This document shows positions 1 through 6,984 of a stretch of 13,525 bases of DNA, piece by piece. Made by a program: the position numbers and the translations under genes. The stretch comes from CAZQAA01 sp964591255 (GTDB lineage: Bacteria; Desulfobacterota; DSM-4660; Desulfatiglandales; Desulfatiglandaceae): assembly GCA_964591255.1 (NCBI GenBank), contig CAZQAA010000083.1:1-13525 (forward strand), read 5' to 3'. Position 1 is the stretch's first letter, and every line of letters starts with the position of its first letter. The notes under the pieces were generated by a model. It searched no databases. It worked only from the letters and a program-made list of their open reading frames with translations, and was not told the origin of the DNA.

Positions 1-1
1 G

Positions 2-88
2 TTTTTTACTCCCGGTCGCATATTCAAGGATATGTCCAATATCACACGGGAGATAGTAAAAAAAGGTGTTCCTGGAAATGGAGATTAG
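2..88 (+). CDS. C-terminal end of an unidentified gene (partial)
   Basis: An open frame enters from the left edge and gives 28 codons before TAG at 86-88. The peptide begins FFTPGRIFKDMSN and ends KKGVPGNGD. The FTPG turn followed by a helix with spaced isoleucines is reminiscent of the last strand and helix of cobalamin-binding domains of acyl-CoA mutases. That reading would suit a downstream acyl-CoA carboxyltransferase, but the piece is too short for a real assignment. About 90 non-coding bases separate it from the carboxyltransferase gene. It could also be a chance open frame. Confidence 0.35.
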   Translation, partial: FFTPGRIFKDMSNITREIVKKGVPGNGD

Positions 89-177
89 TGGCAATATCCA
101 TGAATCTCTTGATAAGCATCGAAAGGCATGGTAGTAGAAGGACCTGAATCTATTTTAAGGCTAAGGGGCGATCTAAA

Positions 178-2016
178 ATGGCCAAGACAGATCTTGTTGA
201 TATATTCAAAAAAAGAACCAGACATCCATTCAGGCCAAGGGCTTCAGATATAATTGACAGCATCTTACCTGGATTTCATTATCTTGATACCCCCAGTAAA
301 TCGCTTGTGGCCGGGACCTGTCAATTTCAGGAAAAAAAAGTATACGTAATAGGTCAACAAAAACCTAAACCCCGGGACCTGAAGACGAGTGACGACCTGA
401 GGACATTGAATTATGGCATGCTCACCTCGGATGACCACTCATTTATCCTGACTTTCCTTAAAGAGGCAAGGGGCGATGATCCTGAAAACACTTTTATATT
501 TTCGATGATTGACACATATGGAGCGGACATATCCATGTACTCTGCCCAGCGCTTCCAGGCCTTTTTTATTGCCCATTTGATCAGGGAATTTCTCACTATA
601 CCGGTCCGGACCGTCTCTCTAATCCTTGGTGAAGGGGGCAGCGGCGGAGCCCTGGCCATTCAAGTTACGGATATTAGGGGACAGATGGATGATGCCTTGT
701 ACGCTACTGCCCCTCCTGAAAGCATGGCCTCTATCATATTTCGCGATCCAAGCCGCATCGAAGATGCCTTGGCCATTGTCAAACCTTCTGCCAGAGATCT
801 CAAAAAGCTGGGCGTCATTGACAGGATCATACCGTCGCCTGAAGATGTAACCAACTGTGAGGAGATGGCGGGAAACGTTAATCGCTTTCTGGTTAGGGCA
901 GTCAGGGACCTTTTTAAATCCAGAATCAACAAATTAATAAAGAGGCGTGAAACAAGGGCAAAGAGATATGGGGTATACAAAGGGAGCGGAAGATTTTATG
1001 ATATCAGGCGTTACGTTGAAAAACCTATAAAAAAGGCGTTTCGCAAACCCCCCCTTGATATCAAGATTGTCAATTATTCAAGCCTGACAGAGGTAAGCGA
1101 TGACTACGGCGATATTACCTTGAAAAAGGAGGATAAGGGCTTCATTAAATGCGGAGCTTACAAAGGGGGGGACAAGAGGCACAACGGATGCGGAAAGCTG
1201 ATCTCCCTAAAGGCATTACTCGATAATTTTAATGTTTGTCCCGAGTGCGGATATTCTTATCCCCTAGGTGCGAGCGGATGGATTGACTGCCTTGCCGATA
1301 CAGGAAGCTTTCACGAACTCCACAGGAATTTGAGTGTGGATCAACTGTTGGAAGACGATTTCATTACAGATTACTATCGGGATTTTCTGGCCAGGCAGGA
1401 GGGCCGTTCCAATTTCAGGGAATCGCTTGTGGTAGGAAGCGCAAAAATTCATCATTTTCCGGTAGTTATGGCAATAAGCGCATTTTATTACTGTGGCGGT
1501 TCCATGGGGGTGGTGTTCGGCGAAAAATTCAGGAGGGCAGTTGATTATGCCATACAGGAAAATCTTCCCTTCATAAGCCTATGTTGTTCAGGGGGCGCAA
1601 GGCTTTACGAGGGAATAGCTGCATTGATGCAGATGGTGAAAACAATAGAATCTGTCAATCGTTTGAAAAGGCATGGCCTGCCCTATATATCTATATTGGC
1701 CGACCCGTCTACGGGCGGGGCCATAGCCAGTTATGCGGCACTGGGTGATATTATTATAGCCGAGCCTGGGGCTCTTGTAATCTTCACAGGGCCGAGAGTA
1801 ATGCAGTCAAGGGGTTTTGATATAGACGAGAGACTTGTCAGATCCCATTACCTGTATAAGATATCCGGCCGGATCTATGATCAATTAGATTATTTCCATG
1901 ATATAAGGGGGATCCAGGAGATCTGCGATAGAAAAGACATGAAATTGAGTGTGGCCAAATACTTGGAGCTGTATAGACGTACGGTCCGTCGCTCCAAAAA
2001 GAGGAGAAAAAAGTAG
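178..2016 (+). CDS. Fused acetyl/acyl-CoA carboxylase carboxyltransferase, AccA-AccD order
   Basis: This 612-residue protein should transfer a carboxyl group from carboxybiotin to an acyl-CoA, the step giving malonyl-CoA for fatty acid synthesis. Residues about 12-250 resemble AccA: HPFRPRASD near the N-terminus and GEGGSGGALAI at 151-161. Residues about 320-600 resemble AccD: a zinc ribbon (C325, C338, C354, C357), GGSMGVVFG, SGGARLYEG at 471-479, the oxyanion-hole stretch TGGAIASYAALGD from 512, and FTGPRVMQ. The AccA signature DTPGAYPG is replaced by DTYGADIS from D112, and the first cysteine pair is CX12C instead of CX2C. The C-terminus is a basic tail rich in Arg and Lys. The ATG is preceded by AAGGGGCG, a fair ribosome binding site. 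Biotin carboxylase and the biotin carrier protein are not in the window. The family is clear; acetyl-CoA as substrate is assumed. Confidence 0.88.
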   Translation: MAKTDLVDIFKKRTRHPFRPRASDIIDSILPGFHYLDTPSKSLVAGTCQFQEKKVYVIGQQKPKPRDLKTSDDLRTLNYGMLTSDDHSFILTFLKEARGDDPENTFIFSMIDTYGADISMYSAQRFQAFFIAHLIREFLTIPVRTVSLILGEGGSGGALAIQVTDIRGQMDDALYATAPPESMASIIFRDPSRIEDALAIVKPSARDLKKLGVIDRIIPSPEDVTNCEEMAGNVNRFLVRAVRDLFKSRINKLIKRRETRAKRYGVYKGSGRFYDIRRYVEKPIKKAFRKPPLDIKIVNYSSLTEVSDDYGDITLKKEDKGFIKCGAYKGGDKRHNGCGKLISLKALLDNFNVCPECGYSYPLGASGWIDCLADTGSFHELHRNLSVDQLLEDDFITDYYRDFLARQEGRSNFRESLVVGSAKIHHFPVVMAISAFYYCGGSMGVVFGEKFRRAVDYAIQENLPFISLCCSGGARLYEGIAALMQMVKTIESVNRLKRHGLPYISILADPSTGGAIASYAALGDIIIAEPGALVIFTGPRVMQSRGFDIDERLVRSHYLYKISGRIYDQLDYFHDIRGIQEICDRKDMKLSVAKYLELYRRTVRRSKKRRKK

Positions 2017-2023
2017 GAGCAAG

Positions 2024-2287
2024 TCATGTCCTTTTTTCCAGCAGATCACGGAGTGCAGGGATTATATAAATATTGTTGAGATCGAACCGTCTCAATTCCC
2101 GCACCAGGATGCGGATCTTCTGACTCGTGGATACTGTTTTGTTGATAATGATCACCTGTTTGTCTTTTATGCGGCATAGCCCGCCTTCGACAAAGGCCAC
2201 CTTCCCTCCCGGGCGGTCATAACGGACCTCAAGCCTTATAGACTGGGCCAGCTTTTCAAGTTGCCGTAGAAGTATGGTTTCATCCAA
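2024..2287 (-). CDS. Small conserved hypothetical protein downstream of mdh
   Basis: An 87-residue soluble protein with no signal peptide or membrane segment. It starts with a charged helix (DETILLRQLEKLAQSIRLEV) and has a central strand motif GGLCRIKDKQVIIINK. It ends with a helix-rich part in which LNNIYIIPALRDLLE stands out. I recognise the general pattern (GG-C/R-KDK, IIINK, ...IPALRDLLE) from small uncharacterised Desulfobacterota proteins but know no function for it. The start is TTG: no ATG is in frame nearby, and AAGAG sits just upstream. It begins only 5 bases after the mdh stop, so it is probably the last gene of the pyrK-pyrD-mdh unit and translated by coupling. Its stop is 7 bases from the convergent carboxyltransferase stop. 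Confidence 0.75.
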   Translation of the reverse strand: MDETILLRQLEKLAQSIRLEVRYDRPGGKVAFVEGGLCRIKDKQVIIINKTVSTSQKIRILVRELRRFDLNNIYIIPALRDLLEKRT

Positions 2288-2292
2288 TAATA

Positions 2293-3240
2293 TTACTCTT
2301 TATTTTTTAGCCGTATCATGTCATCCACAAGTTTTTTAACGGCAAGGGCGGAACGGTCAAGCGCCTGTTTTTCCTGATCCGTCAGCTTGATTTCAATCAC
2401 CTGTTCTACCCCTTTTTCTCCCAGTTTTACAGGTACGCCGATAAAGAGATCATTTATGCCGTATTCCCCTTCTAAATAAACTGCACACGGTAGAATCTTT
2501 TTCTTGTCCATCAGAATGGCCTCGGCCATTTCTACAGCGGCGGATGCCGGGGCATAGAAGGCGCTTCCTGTTTTTAAAAGTCCCACAATCTCGGCCCCGG
2601 CATGTCTTGTCCTCTCCACAATCGCCTGGATACGCTCCTCTGGAATCAATTCTGTAATAGGGATACCGGAGATCGTGGAATATCTGGTCAGGGGAACCAT
2701 AGTGTCGCCGTGCCCTCCTAATACAAATGCCTGGGTATCCTCGACCGAAACGTTCATTTCTTTGGCAATAAAGGCCCTAAATCTGGCCGAATCCAATGCC
2801 CCGGCCATTCCTAATACCCTGTTTTTGGGAAATCCGCTTGCATCATAAGCCACATGGCACATGGCATCTAATGGGTTGCTTACAATGATCAAAACTGCAT
2901 CATGTGCCACTGCAGCTACCTTTTTTACCACCGATTCCATTATGCCCATGTTGGTGGCCAGGAGATCGTCACGGCTCATTCCAGGCTTTCTTGGAATGCC
3001 TGCTGTAATGATGACAATATTTGAATCTGTTGCGACACTATAGTCATCAGTGGCCCCTGTGATATTCATATCATGTCTTTCAATGGGAGCCGCTTCCATT
3101 AGATCAAGGGCCTTCCCCGCCGGGACCCCGTCAACGATATCAATCAGTGCTACATCTGCCAAACTTTTTTCCGCAAGCCGCATGGCGGTTGTGGCCCCAA
3201 CATTGCCTGCCCCAATGACTGTCACCTTTTTTCTCATCAT
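2293..3240 (-). CDS. mdh: Malate dehydrogenase (LDH-like, NAD-dependent)
   Basis: This 315-residue cytoplasmic enzyme interconverts malate and oxaloacetate with NAD. The Rossmann motif GAGNVG is at 10-15, and the acidic residue for the NAD ribose is D34. R84 in GIPRKPGMSR occupies the position that is Arg in malate dehydrogenases and Gln in lactate dehydrogenases, so malate is the expected substrate; R90 is the second substrate arginine. The catalytic pair is D150/R153 (LDSARFR) and the catalytic histidine is H177 in GGHGD. Length is normal for the tetrameric LDH-like MDH group. The first ATG is preceded by a perfect AAGGAGG and overlaps the pyrD stop by one base (TAATG), so translation is coupled to pyrD. 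In sulfate reducers and syntrophs this enzyme serves the TCA or succinate pathway. Confidence 0.97.
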   Translation of the reverse strand: MMRKKVTVIGAGNVGATTAMRLAEKSLADVALIDIVDGVPAGKALDLMEAAPIERHDMNITGATDDYSVATDSNIVIITAGIPRKPGMSRDDLLATNMGIMESVVKKVAAVAHDAVLIIVSNPLDAMCHVAYDASGFPKNRVLGMAGALDSARFRAFIAKEMNVSVEDTQAFVLGGHGDTMVPLTRYSTISGIPITELIPEERIQAIVERTRHAGAEIVGLLKTGSAFYAPASAAVEMAEAILMDKKKILPCAVYLEGEYGINDLFIGVPVKLGEKGVEQVIEIKLTDQEKQALDRSALAVKKLVDDMIRLKNKE

Positions 3241-4160
3241 TAATCCTCCTTAAATGTGCCGATAATCTTTTCCAGTTCCATAATTCCATGTTCCAGGCAA
3301 AACTCCCTTAGCCCGTCTATGATATAGATGGTCGCATGGGGATTAACGAAATTGGCCGTCCCCACCTGTATGGCCATAGCACCGGCTATAAGAAATTCCA
3401 GTGCATCCCGATAATCCATGATCCCGCCTATCCCGATGACCGGAATGTGGACCGCCTTAACCACCTGACGGACCATGTAGAGGGCTACCGGTTTGATGGC
3501 CGGACCCGAGAGCCCCCCGGATATGTTAGCCAATTTTGGTACGCGATTTTCGATGTCTATGGCAAGTCCCTTCAAGGTATTGATTAGTGAAATCGCATCA
3601 GCTCCTGCATCTTCCACGGCTGTTGCAATCTCCCTGATATCCGTTACGTTGGGAGATAATTTGACAATGACGGGCTTATCGCTTTTTTTTGCCACCTCTC
3701 CAGTAACCCTCGCTGACATCTTTGCATCTGTACCAAAGGCCATACCACCCTGTTCCACGTTTGGACAGGAGATGTTTACCTCAATTGCGGAGATGCCGTC
3801 AATGCCCCGGAGTCCTGCCGCCAGTTCACCATACTCTTTTATGCTATGACCGTAGATGTTTACGATTACCGTGGTATCCAGTTTGTTGAGCAGGGGGAGT
3901 TTTTCTCTTAGAAAGGCATCAAGACCGATATTTGCGAGCCCCACTGCGTTTAACATGCCACATGGTGTCTCTACTATCCTTGGGGGGGGATTTCCTGCCT
4001 TGGGCTTGAGGGATATCCCCTTGATTACTATGCCTCCAAGCAGGTTGAGGTCCACGAGGGAAGAAAATTCTTCTCCATAACCAAAGGTCCCGGATGCCGT
4101 CAGTACAGGATTTTTTAATATGAGGGGACCTAATTTTACCTTGAGGTCAACCGCGGTCAT
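3240..4160 (-). CDS. pyrD: Dihydroorotate dehydrogenase B, catalytic subunit (class 1B)
   Basis: This 306-residue FMN enzyme oxidises dihydroorotate to orotate, the fourth step of pyrimidine synthesis. The catalytic cysteine C132 lies in NISCPNV, which with the partner gene marks the class 1B, NAD-linked form rather than the membrane quinone-linked class 2. Other family marks are K47 in VIKGIS, NAVGLAN at 71-77, KLSPNVTD near 167-174, GIGGI, and VGTANF near the C-terminus. The start ATG overlaps the pyrK stop in an ATGA junction, so the two subunits are made together. No signal peptide or membrane segment is seen, as expected for a cytosolic heterotetramer with PyrK. Confidence 0.97.
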   Translation of the reverse strand: MTAVDLKVKLGPLILKNPVLTASGTFGYGEEFSSLVDLNLLGGIVIKGISLKPKAGNPPPRIVETPCGMLNAVGLANIGLDAFLREKLPLLNKLDTTVIVNIYGHSIKEYGELAAGLRGIDGISAIEVNISCPNVEQGGMAFGTDAKMSARVTGEVAKKSDKPVIVKLSPNVTDIREIATAVEDAGADAISLINTLKGLAIDIENRVPKLANISGGLSGPAIKPVALYMVRQVVKAVHIPVIGIGGIMDYRDALEFLIAGAMAIQVGTANFVNPHATIYIIDGLREFCLEHGIMELEKIIGTFKED

Positions 4161-4945
4161 ATATGTCTCCAGTCCAGGGAATCGACATGAAAAACCGGGC
4201 CGTGCCGGCAGACCGAAAAATAGGCAAGGCCCTCTTTGTTAGAGGCCTTTACAGCACAGCCTTGGCAGGCGCCCAGGCCGCAGGCCATAGTTGCCTCCAA
4301 GGATACCTGGCATGGTATCTGCCTGGCAATTGCAAGAGAAGACACCTTTTTTAACATGGGCAGGGGTCCACAGGTAAATATAAATCTTTTTTTCCCGACA
4401 GACTTGTGTACATGGGAGTTCAGGATTTCTGTAACAGTACCCTTGTAACCCATGGTACCGTCGTCAGTAGCGATGGAGACATCTGTTTTGTCAAGACCTA
4501 CCATATGTAATGGTATGACTTCATCTGCAGAGGAATAACCTGCCATGAATATGAAATCCCTTGATTTCATGGAATGGGCAAGGAAAATGAGTGGGGCTAT
4601 TCCCACACCTCCCGCTACGAGGATAGATTTGCAATCATCTTCGGGTATATGAAATCCACAGCCCAGGGGGCCAAGGACTGAAATCTGTTTTCCCTTGGGT
4701 GACATTGACATGATGGATGTTCCATGGCCTACTACCCGGTAAAGAATAAGGAATATGCCGTCCGGCCCTGTTTTGCATATGGAAAAAGGGCGTCTTAGGA
4801 GGGGATCTTTTTCAGAGCCAACCCGGATCATTACAAACTGACCGGGTTTTGCTTCAGTAACAATTTGATGGGACATGAGGCCCATAAGAAAGGTATTGCG
4901 GGCGATCCTGTTATTAAATATGATCTGTGTGTCCTGTTCAATCAT
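4157..4945 (-). CDS. pyrK: Dihydroorotate dehydrogenase B, electron transfer subunit
   Basis: This 262-residue FAD and [2Fe-2S] protein passes electrons from PyrD to NAD. An N-terminal ferredoxin-reductase FAD domain has RRPFS at 51-55. An NAD-binding domain has LVAGGVGIAPL at 109-119 and CGP at 192-194. A C-terminal iron-sulfur site carries C222, C227, C230 and C246 (CX4CX2CX15C), all four ligands intact. It is the first gene of the minus-strand unit and overlaps pyrD by 4 bases. The ATG at 4943-4945 suits the usual PyrK N-terminus, but no good Shine-Dalgarno sequence precedes it (ATCCACTGGC lies just upstream), so initiation may be weak or rely on an unstructured leader. Confidence 0.96.
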   Translation of the reverse strand: MIEQDTQIIFNNRIARNTFLMGLMSHQIVTEAKPGQFVMIRVGSEKDPLLRRPFSICKTGPDGIFLILYRVVGHGTSIMSMSPKGKQISVLGPLGCGFHIPEDDCKSILVAGGVGIAPLIFLAHSMKSRDFIFMAGYSSADEVIPLHMVGLDKTDVSIATDDGTMGYKGTVTEILNSHVHKSVGKKRFIFTCGPLPMLKKVSSLAIARQIPCQVSLEATMACGLGACQGCAVKASNKEGLAYFSVCRHGPVFHVDSLDWRHI

Positions 4946-4990
4946 GCCAGTGGATAGATTGCCGTGAATGTTTAACCTTAAAGTAGGTGG

Positions 4991-5020
4991 TTAAAAGTTA
5001 AAAAGGTTGTTGATTGTCAA
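4991..5020 (-). promoter_or_regulatory. Candidate sigma-70 promoter for pyrK-pyrD-mdh
   Basis: Read on the minus strand, a perfect -35 hexamer TTGACA lies at 5020-5015. About 17-18 bases further is an AT-rich stretch (CTTTTA or TTTTAA, near 4997-4991) that could be a poor -10. It lies some 45 bases before the pyrK start. The -10 is weak, so this is only a candidate. Confidence 0.25.
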
Positions 5021-5166
5021 TCAGGATGCCTGAACCGTAAAGTGTTGAATCCAAGTTTTAGGCAGCAGTATTGACGGACAAGCTCTGAGTATACATTCTA
5101 CACAAAATATGATATGAGGCAATAGTTACCACAAAGTTTTTCAGCCAGTACGGTTGAATCTCTTAT

Positions 5167-5221
5167 TTAGTGCCCATCTGCAAACAGATTTTGGGCACAA
5201 GCGGATTCCCTGTTTCAGAAA
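5167..5221 (+). repeat. Hairpin repeat, copy 1 (upstream of nusG-like gene)
   Basis: The 37-nt core at 5167-5203 matches 13122-13158 at 33 of 37 positions in the same orientation: 12 identical bases (TTAGTGCCCATC), a 7-base variable loop, then 18 identical bases (AGATTTTGGGCACAAGCG). A looser match runs on to AGAAA. It folds as GTGCCC (5170-5175) with GGGCAC (5193-5198) and an inner ATCTG/CAGAT stem closed by CAAA, with a TTT bulge. No T-run follows, so it is not an ordinary terminator. It resembles a REP or small MITE-type element. Confidence 0.8.
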
Positions 5222-5263
5222 TGAGATGTTTTTTACAAGTTAAAGGCCAATCTCTCTTGAGAT

Positions 5264-5776
5264 ATGAATGACAATAACCGCAGCTGGTATGCCCTTCACA
5301 CGCGTAGTCACTTTGAAAAAAAGGCATATGATATGTTGCGCGGCAAATCAATCGAGGCCTTTTTTCCCCGGGTACAGGTGATGAGCCGGCGGCGGGATCG
5401 CCGGAAAAAAATTTTAGTGCCCATGCTTCCGGGTTATTTGTTTGTCCGTTCGGATCTCAGGCCCCGAGAACATCTCGAGATCCTCAGAACGGTCGGTGTT
5501 GTCCGCATTATTGGTTTCCATGGAAGGCCTGTCCCTGCGAACGAGCATGAGATTGCGTCGCTCATGGTCCTGGATGGTACTGACCGTACGGTGCAAAATC
5601 GTAAGTATATGAAAACCGGGGATAGGGTGATGATCATGGAAGGACCGTTAAAGGGACTGGTGGGATTTTACCTGAGGCATAAAGGTCAGTCTGACAGGGT
5701 TGTAATCTCTATAGATCTCCTGCGCAGGTCCATGGAGGTCGAAATCGATGATTGGGCATTGGAAAGAATTTTGTAA
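5264..5776 (+). CDS. NusG-family specialised transcription antiterminator (RfaH/UpxY/LoaP-like)
   Basis: A 170-residue protein with an N-terminal NGN domain (about residues 6-105: WYALHTRSHFEKKAYDML, then PMLPGYLFVRSD, then VVRIIGF) and a C-terminal KOW domain (about 118-168: KTGDRVMIMEGPLKGLVGFY). NusG proteins ride on RNA polymerase and reduce pausing and termination. The housekeeping nusG normally sits with secE and ribosomal genes, whereas this one stands next to an epimerase and a T2SS cluster. That is typical of operon-specific paralogues such as RfaH, UpxY and LoaP, which usually serve long polysaccharide operons. An ops-like sequence lies about 160 bases after its stop. The ATG has only a weak ribosome binding site. 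Family membership is sure; which operon it serves is inferred. Confidence 0.9.
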   Translation: MNDNNRSWYALHTRSHFEKKAYDMLRGKSIEAFFPRVQVMSRRRDRRKKILVPMLPGYLFVRSDLRPREHLEILRTVGVVRIIGFHGRPVPANEHEIASLMVLDGTDRTVQNRKYMKTGDRVMIMEGPLKGLVGFYLRHKGQSDRVVISIDLLRRSMEVEIDDWALERIL

Positions 5777-5904
5777 GAACAGTTTTTAGAATGTTGTAGC
5801 CCTTGCTGGTTTTTAAGACGTCATTATCTAGATAGGACAGTAAAAAAAGTCTAGGTTGTGTGGGTCTTGAGAAACAGGGCGTACGTGAAAACAAATTGAA
5901 ATTT

Positions 5905-5950
5905 CATGCCTGGGGGGCCTATACTAAACAAGGTGCGGTAGCGAGGCATG
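5905..5950 (+). promoter_or_regulatory. Inverted repeat enclosing the ops-like element
   Basis: CATGCCT at 5905-5911 is a perfect 7-bp complement of AGGCATG at 5944-5950. The 32-base loop between them ends with the ops-like GCGGTAGCG (5935-5943), which directly abuts the 3' arm. The placement suggests a structured leader or pause site, though a 7-bp stem with a long loop could arise by chance. Confidence 0.35.
5934..5945 (+). promoter_or_regulatory. ops-like antiterminator recruitment element
   Basis: TGCGGTAGCGAG matches the enterobacterial ops element GGCGGTAGCGTG at 10 of 12 positions, including the uninterrupted core GCGGTAGCG. In E. coli, ops in the non-template strand pauses RNA polymerase and recruits RfaH. 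Here it lies on the coding strand, in a leader, right after a NusG/RfaH-family gene and before the co-directional epimerase and gsp genes. I noticed no other copy of the core in the window. The function is inferred by analogy. Confidence 0.5.
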
Positions 5951-6024
5951 CATATAAAGCTGAAGGACGAGTCGCAGAAACAGACCTGAACTTTTTATCA
6001 GATCGTCAGATCTTAGAGGGAAGA

Positions 6025-6984
6025 ATGAAGATATTGGTTACCGGTGGAGTGGGTTTTATAGGGTCCCACCTTTCTGAGAGATTGGTGGAACTGGGGCACG
6101 AGGTCTTGATCATAGACAATCTCTGGACAAGTACCCTTTCCAATATATCCAAGATTAAAGATCACAAAGGAGTCCGCTGTATAATTGATACGGTTTTGAA
6201 CGAATCGGTATTAGACGATCTGATTTGTGAGTGTGACCACATATACCATTTGGCTGCAGCGGTGGGTGTGAAGAATATTATGGACCATCCAGTGGAGACG
6301 ATTGATACCAATGTAAAGGGGACAGAGGTTGTCCTAAGGCTTGCCAATAAGTATAAAAAAAAGGTTTTTATTGCATCAACCTCAGAGATATACGGAAAGC
6401 ATGTGGAACATTCACTTTCAGAGGATGATAACAGAGTCATGGGAACTGTAAAGAAGCGGCGCTGGGCATACGCCTGTTCTAAAACTTTAGATGAGTTCCT
6501 CGCCCTTGCCTATTTTGATCAAAAAAAGTTGCCCGTTGTTATCGGCAGACTGTTCAATACCGTTGGGCCCCGTCAAACCGGTCAATACGGGATGGTCCTG
6601 CCCAATTTTGTGCAAAGCGCCCTCCTTGGGAGACCGATAATGGTATATGGAGACGGGACCCAGAGACGAAGTTTTACCCATGTCTATGATGTGATTACGG
6701 CGATCATGGCCTTGATGAACGAGCCTGGAGCAGAAGGAGATGTTTTCAATGTGGGAAATGGCGCCGAGATCAGCATCAACGAATTGGCGCAAAGAGTAAA
6801 AGAAATGACCGGGAGCAGTTCCGAGATTGAACATATACCCTATGATAAGGCCTATGGACCGGGTTTTGAGGATATGGAACGACGATGTCCTAATATTGAC
6901 AAACTGAAAAATCTGACCGGCTTTAAGGCTTCTTACGATCTGGATGCCATAATTCAGAGCGTAATCGATTATTTCAAGGAATAG
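6025..6984 (+). CDS. NAD-dependent sugar-nucleotide epimerase/dehydratase (extended SDR)
   Basis: A 319-residue cytoplasmic enzyme of the extended short-chain dehydrogenase family that probably converts an NDP-sugar. TGGVGFIGS at 6-14 binds NAD, D31 binds the adenine ribose, and HLAAAVGV is at 75-82. The catalytic set is T119/S120 in ASTSEIYG with Y149 and K153 in YACSK. RLFNTVGPRQ and VYGDGTQRRSFTHVYD are typical of the UDP-glucose 4-epimerase, UDP-glucuronate decarboxylase and GDP-mannose dehydratase branch; the exact substrate cannot be told. The ATG at 6025 is chosen because GAGGG lies just upstream and the protein then starts, as the family does, at the first beta strand (MKILVTGG). It follows the nusG-like gene and the ops-like leader, as polysaccharide genes often do. 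Confidence 0.92.
   Translation: MKILVTGGVGFIGSHLSERLVELGHEVLIIDNLWTSTLSNISKIKDHKGVRCIIDTVLNESVLDDLICECDHIYHLAAAVGVKNIMDHPVETIDTNVKGTEVVLRLANKYKKKVFIASTSEIYGKHVEHSLSEDDNRVMGTVKKRRWAYACSKTLDEFLALAYFDQKKLPVVIGRLFNTVGPRQTGQYGMVLPNFVQSALLGRPIMVYGDGTQRRSFTHVYDVITAIMALMNEPGAEGDVFNVGNGAEISINELAQRVKEMTGSSSEIEHIPYDKAYGPGFEDMERRCPNIDKLKNLTGFKASYDLDAIIQSVIDYFKE

Larger units (their letters stand above)
4946..5263. other. Divergent intergenic region between pyrK and the nusG-like gene
   Basis: These 318 bases separate two divergent transcription units and hold no convincing gene. The pyrK side carries the candidate minus-strand TTGACA. The plus-strand side has TTGACG at 5071-5076 and TATGAT at 5108-5113, but they are not properly spaced to each other, so no plus promoter can be fixed. 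The hairpin repeat at 5167-5221 lies in the 5' leader of the nusG-like gene. A 62-codon minus-strand frame crosses the repeat and was judged not to be coding. Confidence 0.7.
5777..6024 (+). other. Leader region between the nusG-like gene and the epimerase
   Basis: These 248 bases hold no convincing gene. They include a 10-base palindrome TATCTAGATA (5825-5834), a 7-bp inverted repeat CATGCCT/AGGCATG (5905-5911 and 5944-5950) and the ops-like sequence at 5935-5943. The epimerase frame is open back to a GTG at 5860, but that extension matches nothing in the SDR family. The region is read as a 5' leader. Confidence 0.6.

Noticed and set aside
2011..2036. Possible bidirectional terminator between the convergent genes
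   Set aside because: AGGA (2015-2018) and TCCT (2029-2032) with flanking A and T runs make only a 4-bp stem with a mismatch next to it, which is too weak to call.
5163..5351. 62-codon minus-strand frame across repeat copy 1 and the nusG-like start
   Set aside because: It has no ribosome binding site and overlaps a clear gene and a hairpin repeat; its length is within chance.
5413..5424. TTTAGTGCCCAT inside the nusG-like gene, identical to the start of repeat copy 1
   Set aside because: It lacks the second arm GGGCAC and encodes the conserved LVPMLPGYLF region, so a chance match is more likely than a third repeat copy.
5860..6024. GTG-initiated 55-residue N-terminal extension of the epimerase
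   Set aside because: The extension has no SDR similarity, no good ribosome binding site and covers the ops-like leader. The ATG at 6025 has GAGGG upstream and starts at the canonical first beta strand.
5900..6024. Known riboswitch (GEMM/c-di-GMP, Moco, SAM) in the epimerase leader
   Set aside because: The bases do not show the conserved cores of these classes; only the ops-like core and one short inverted repeat are supported.
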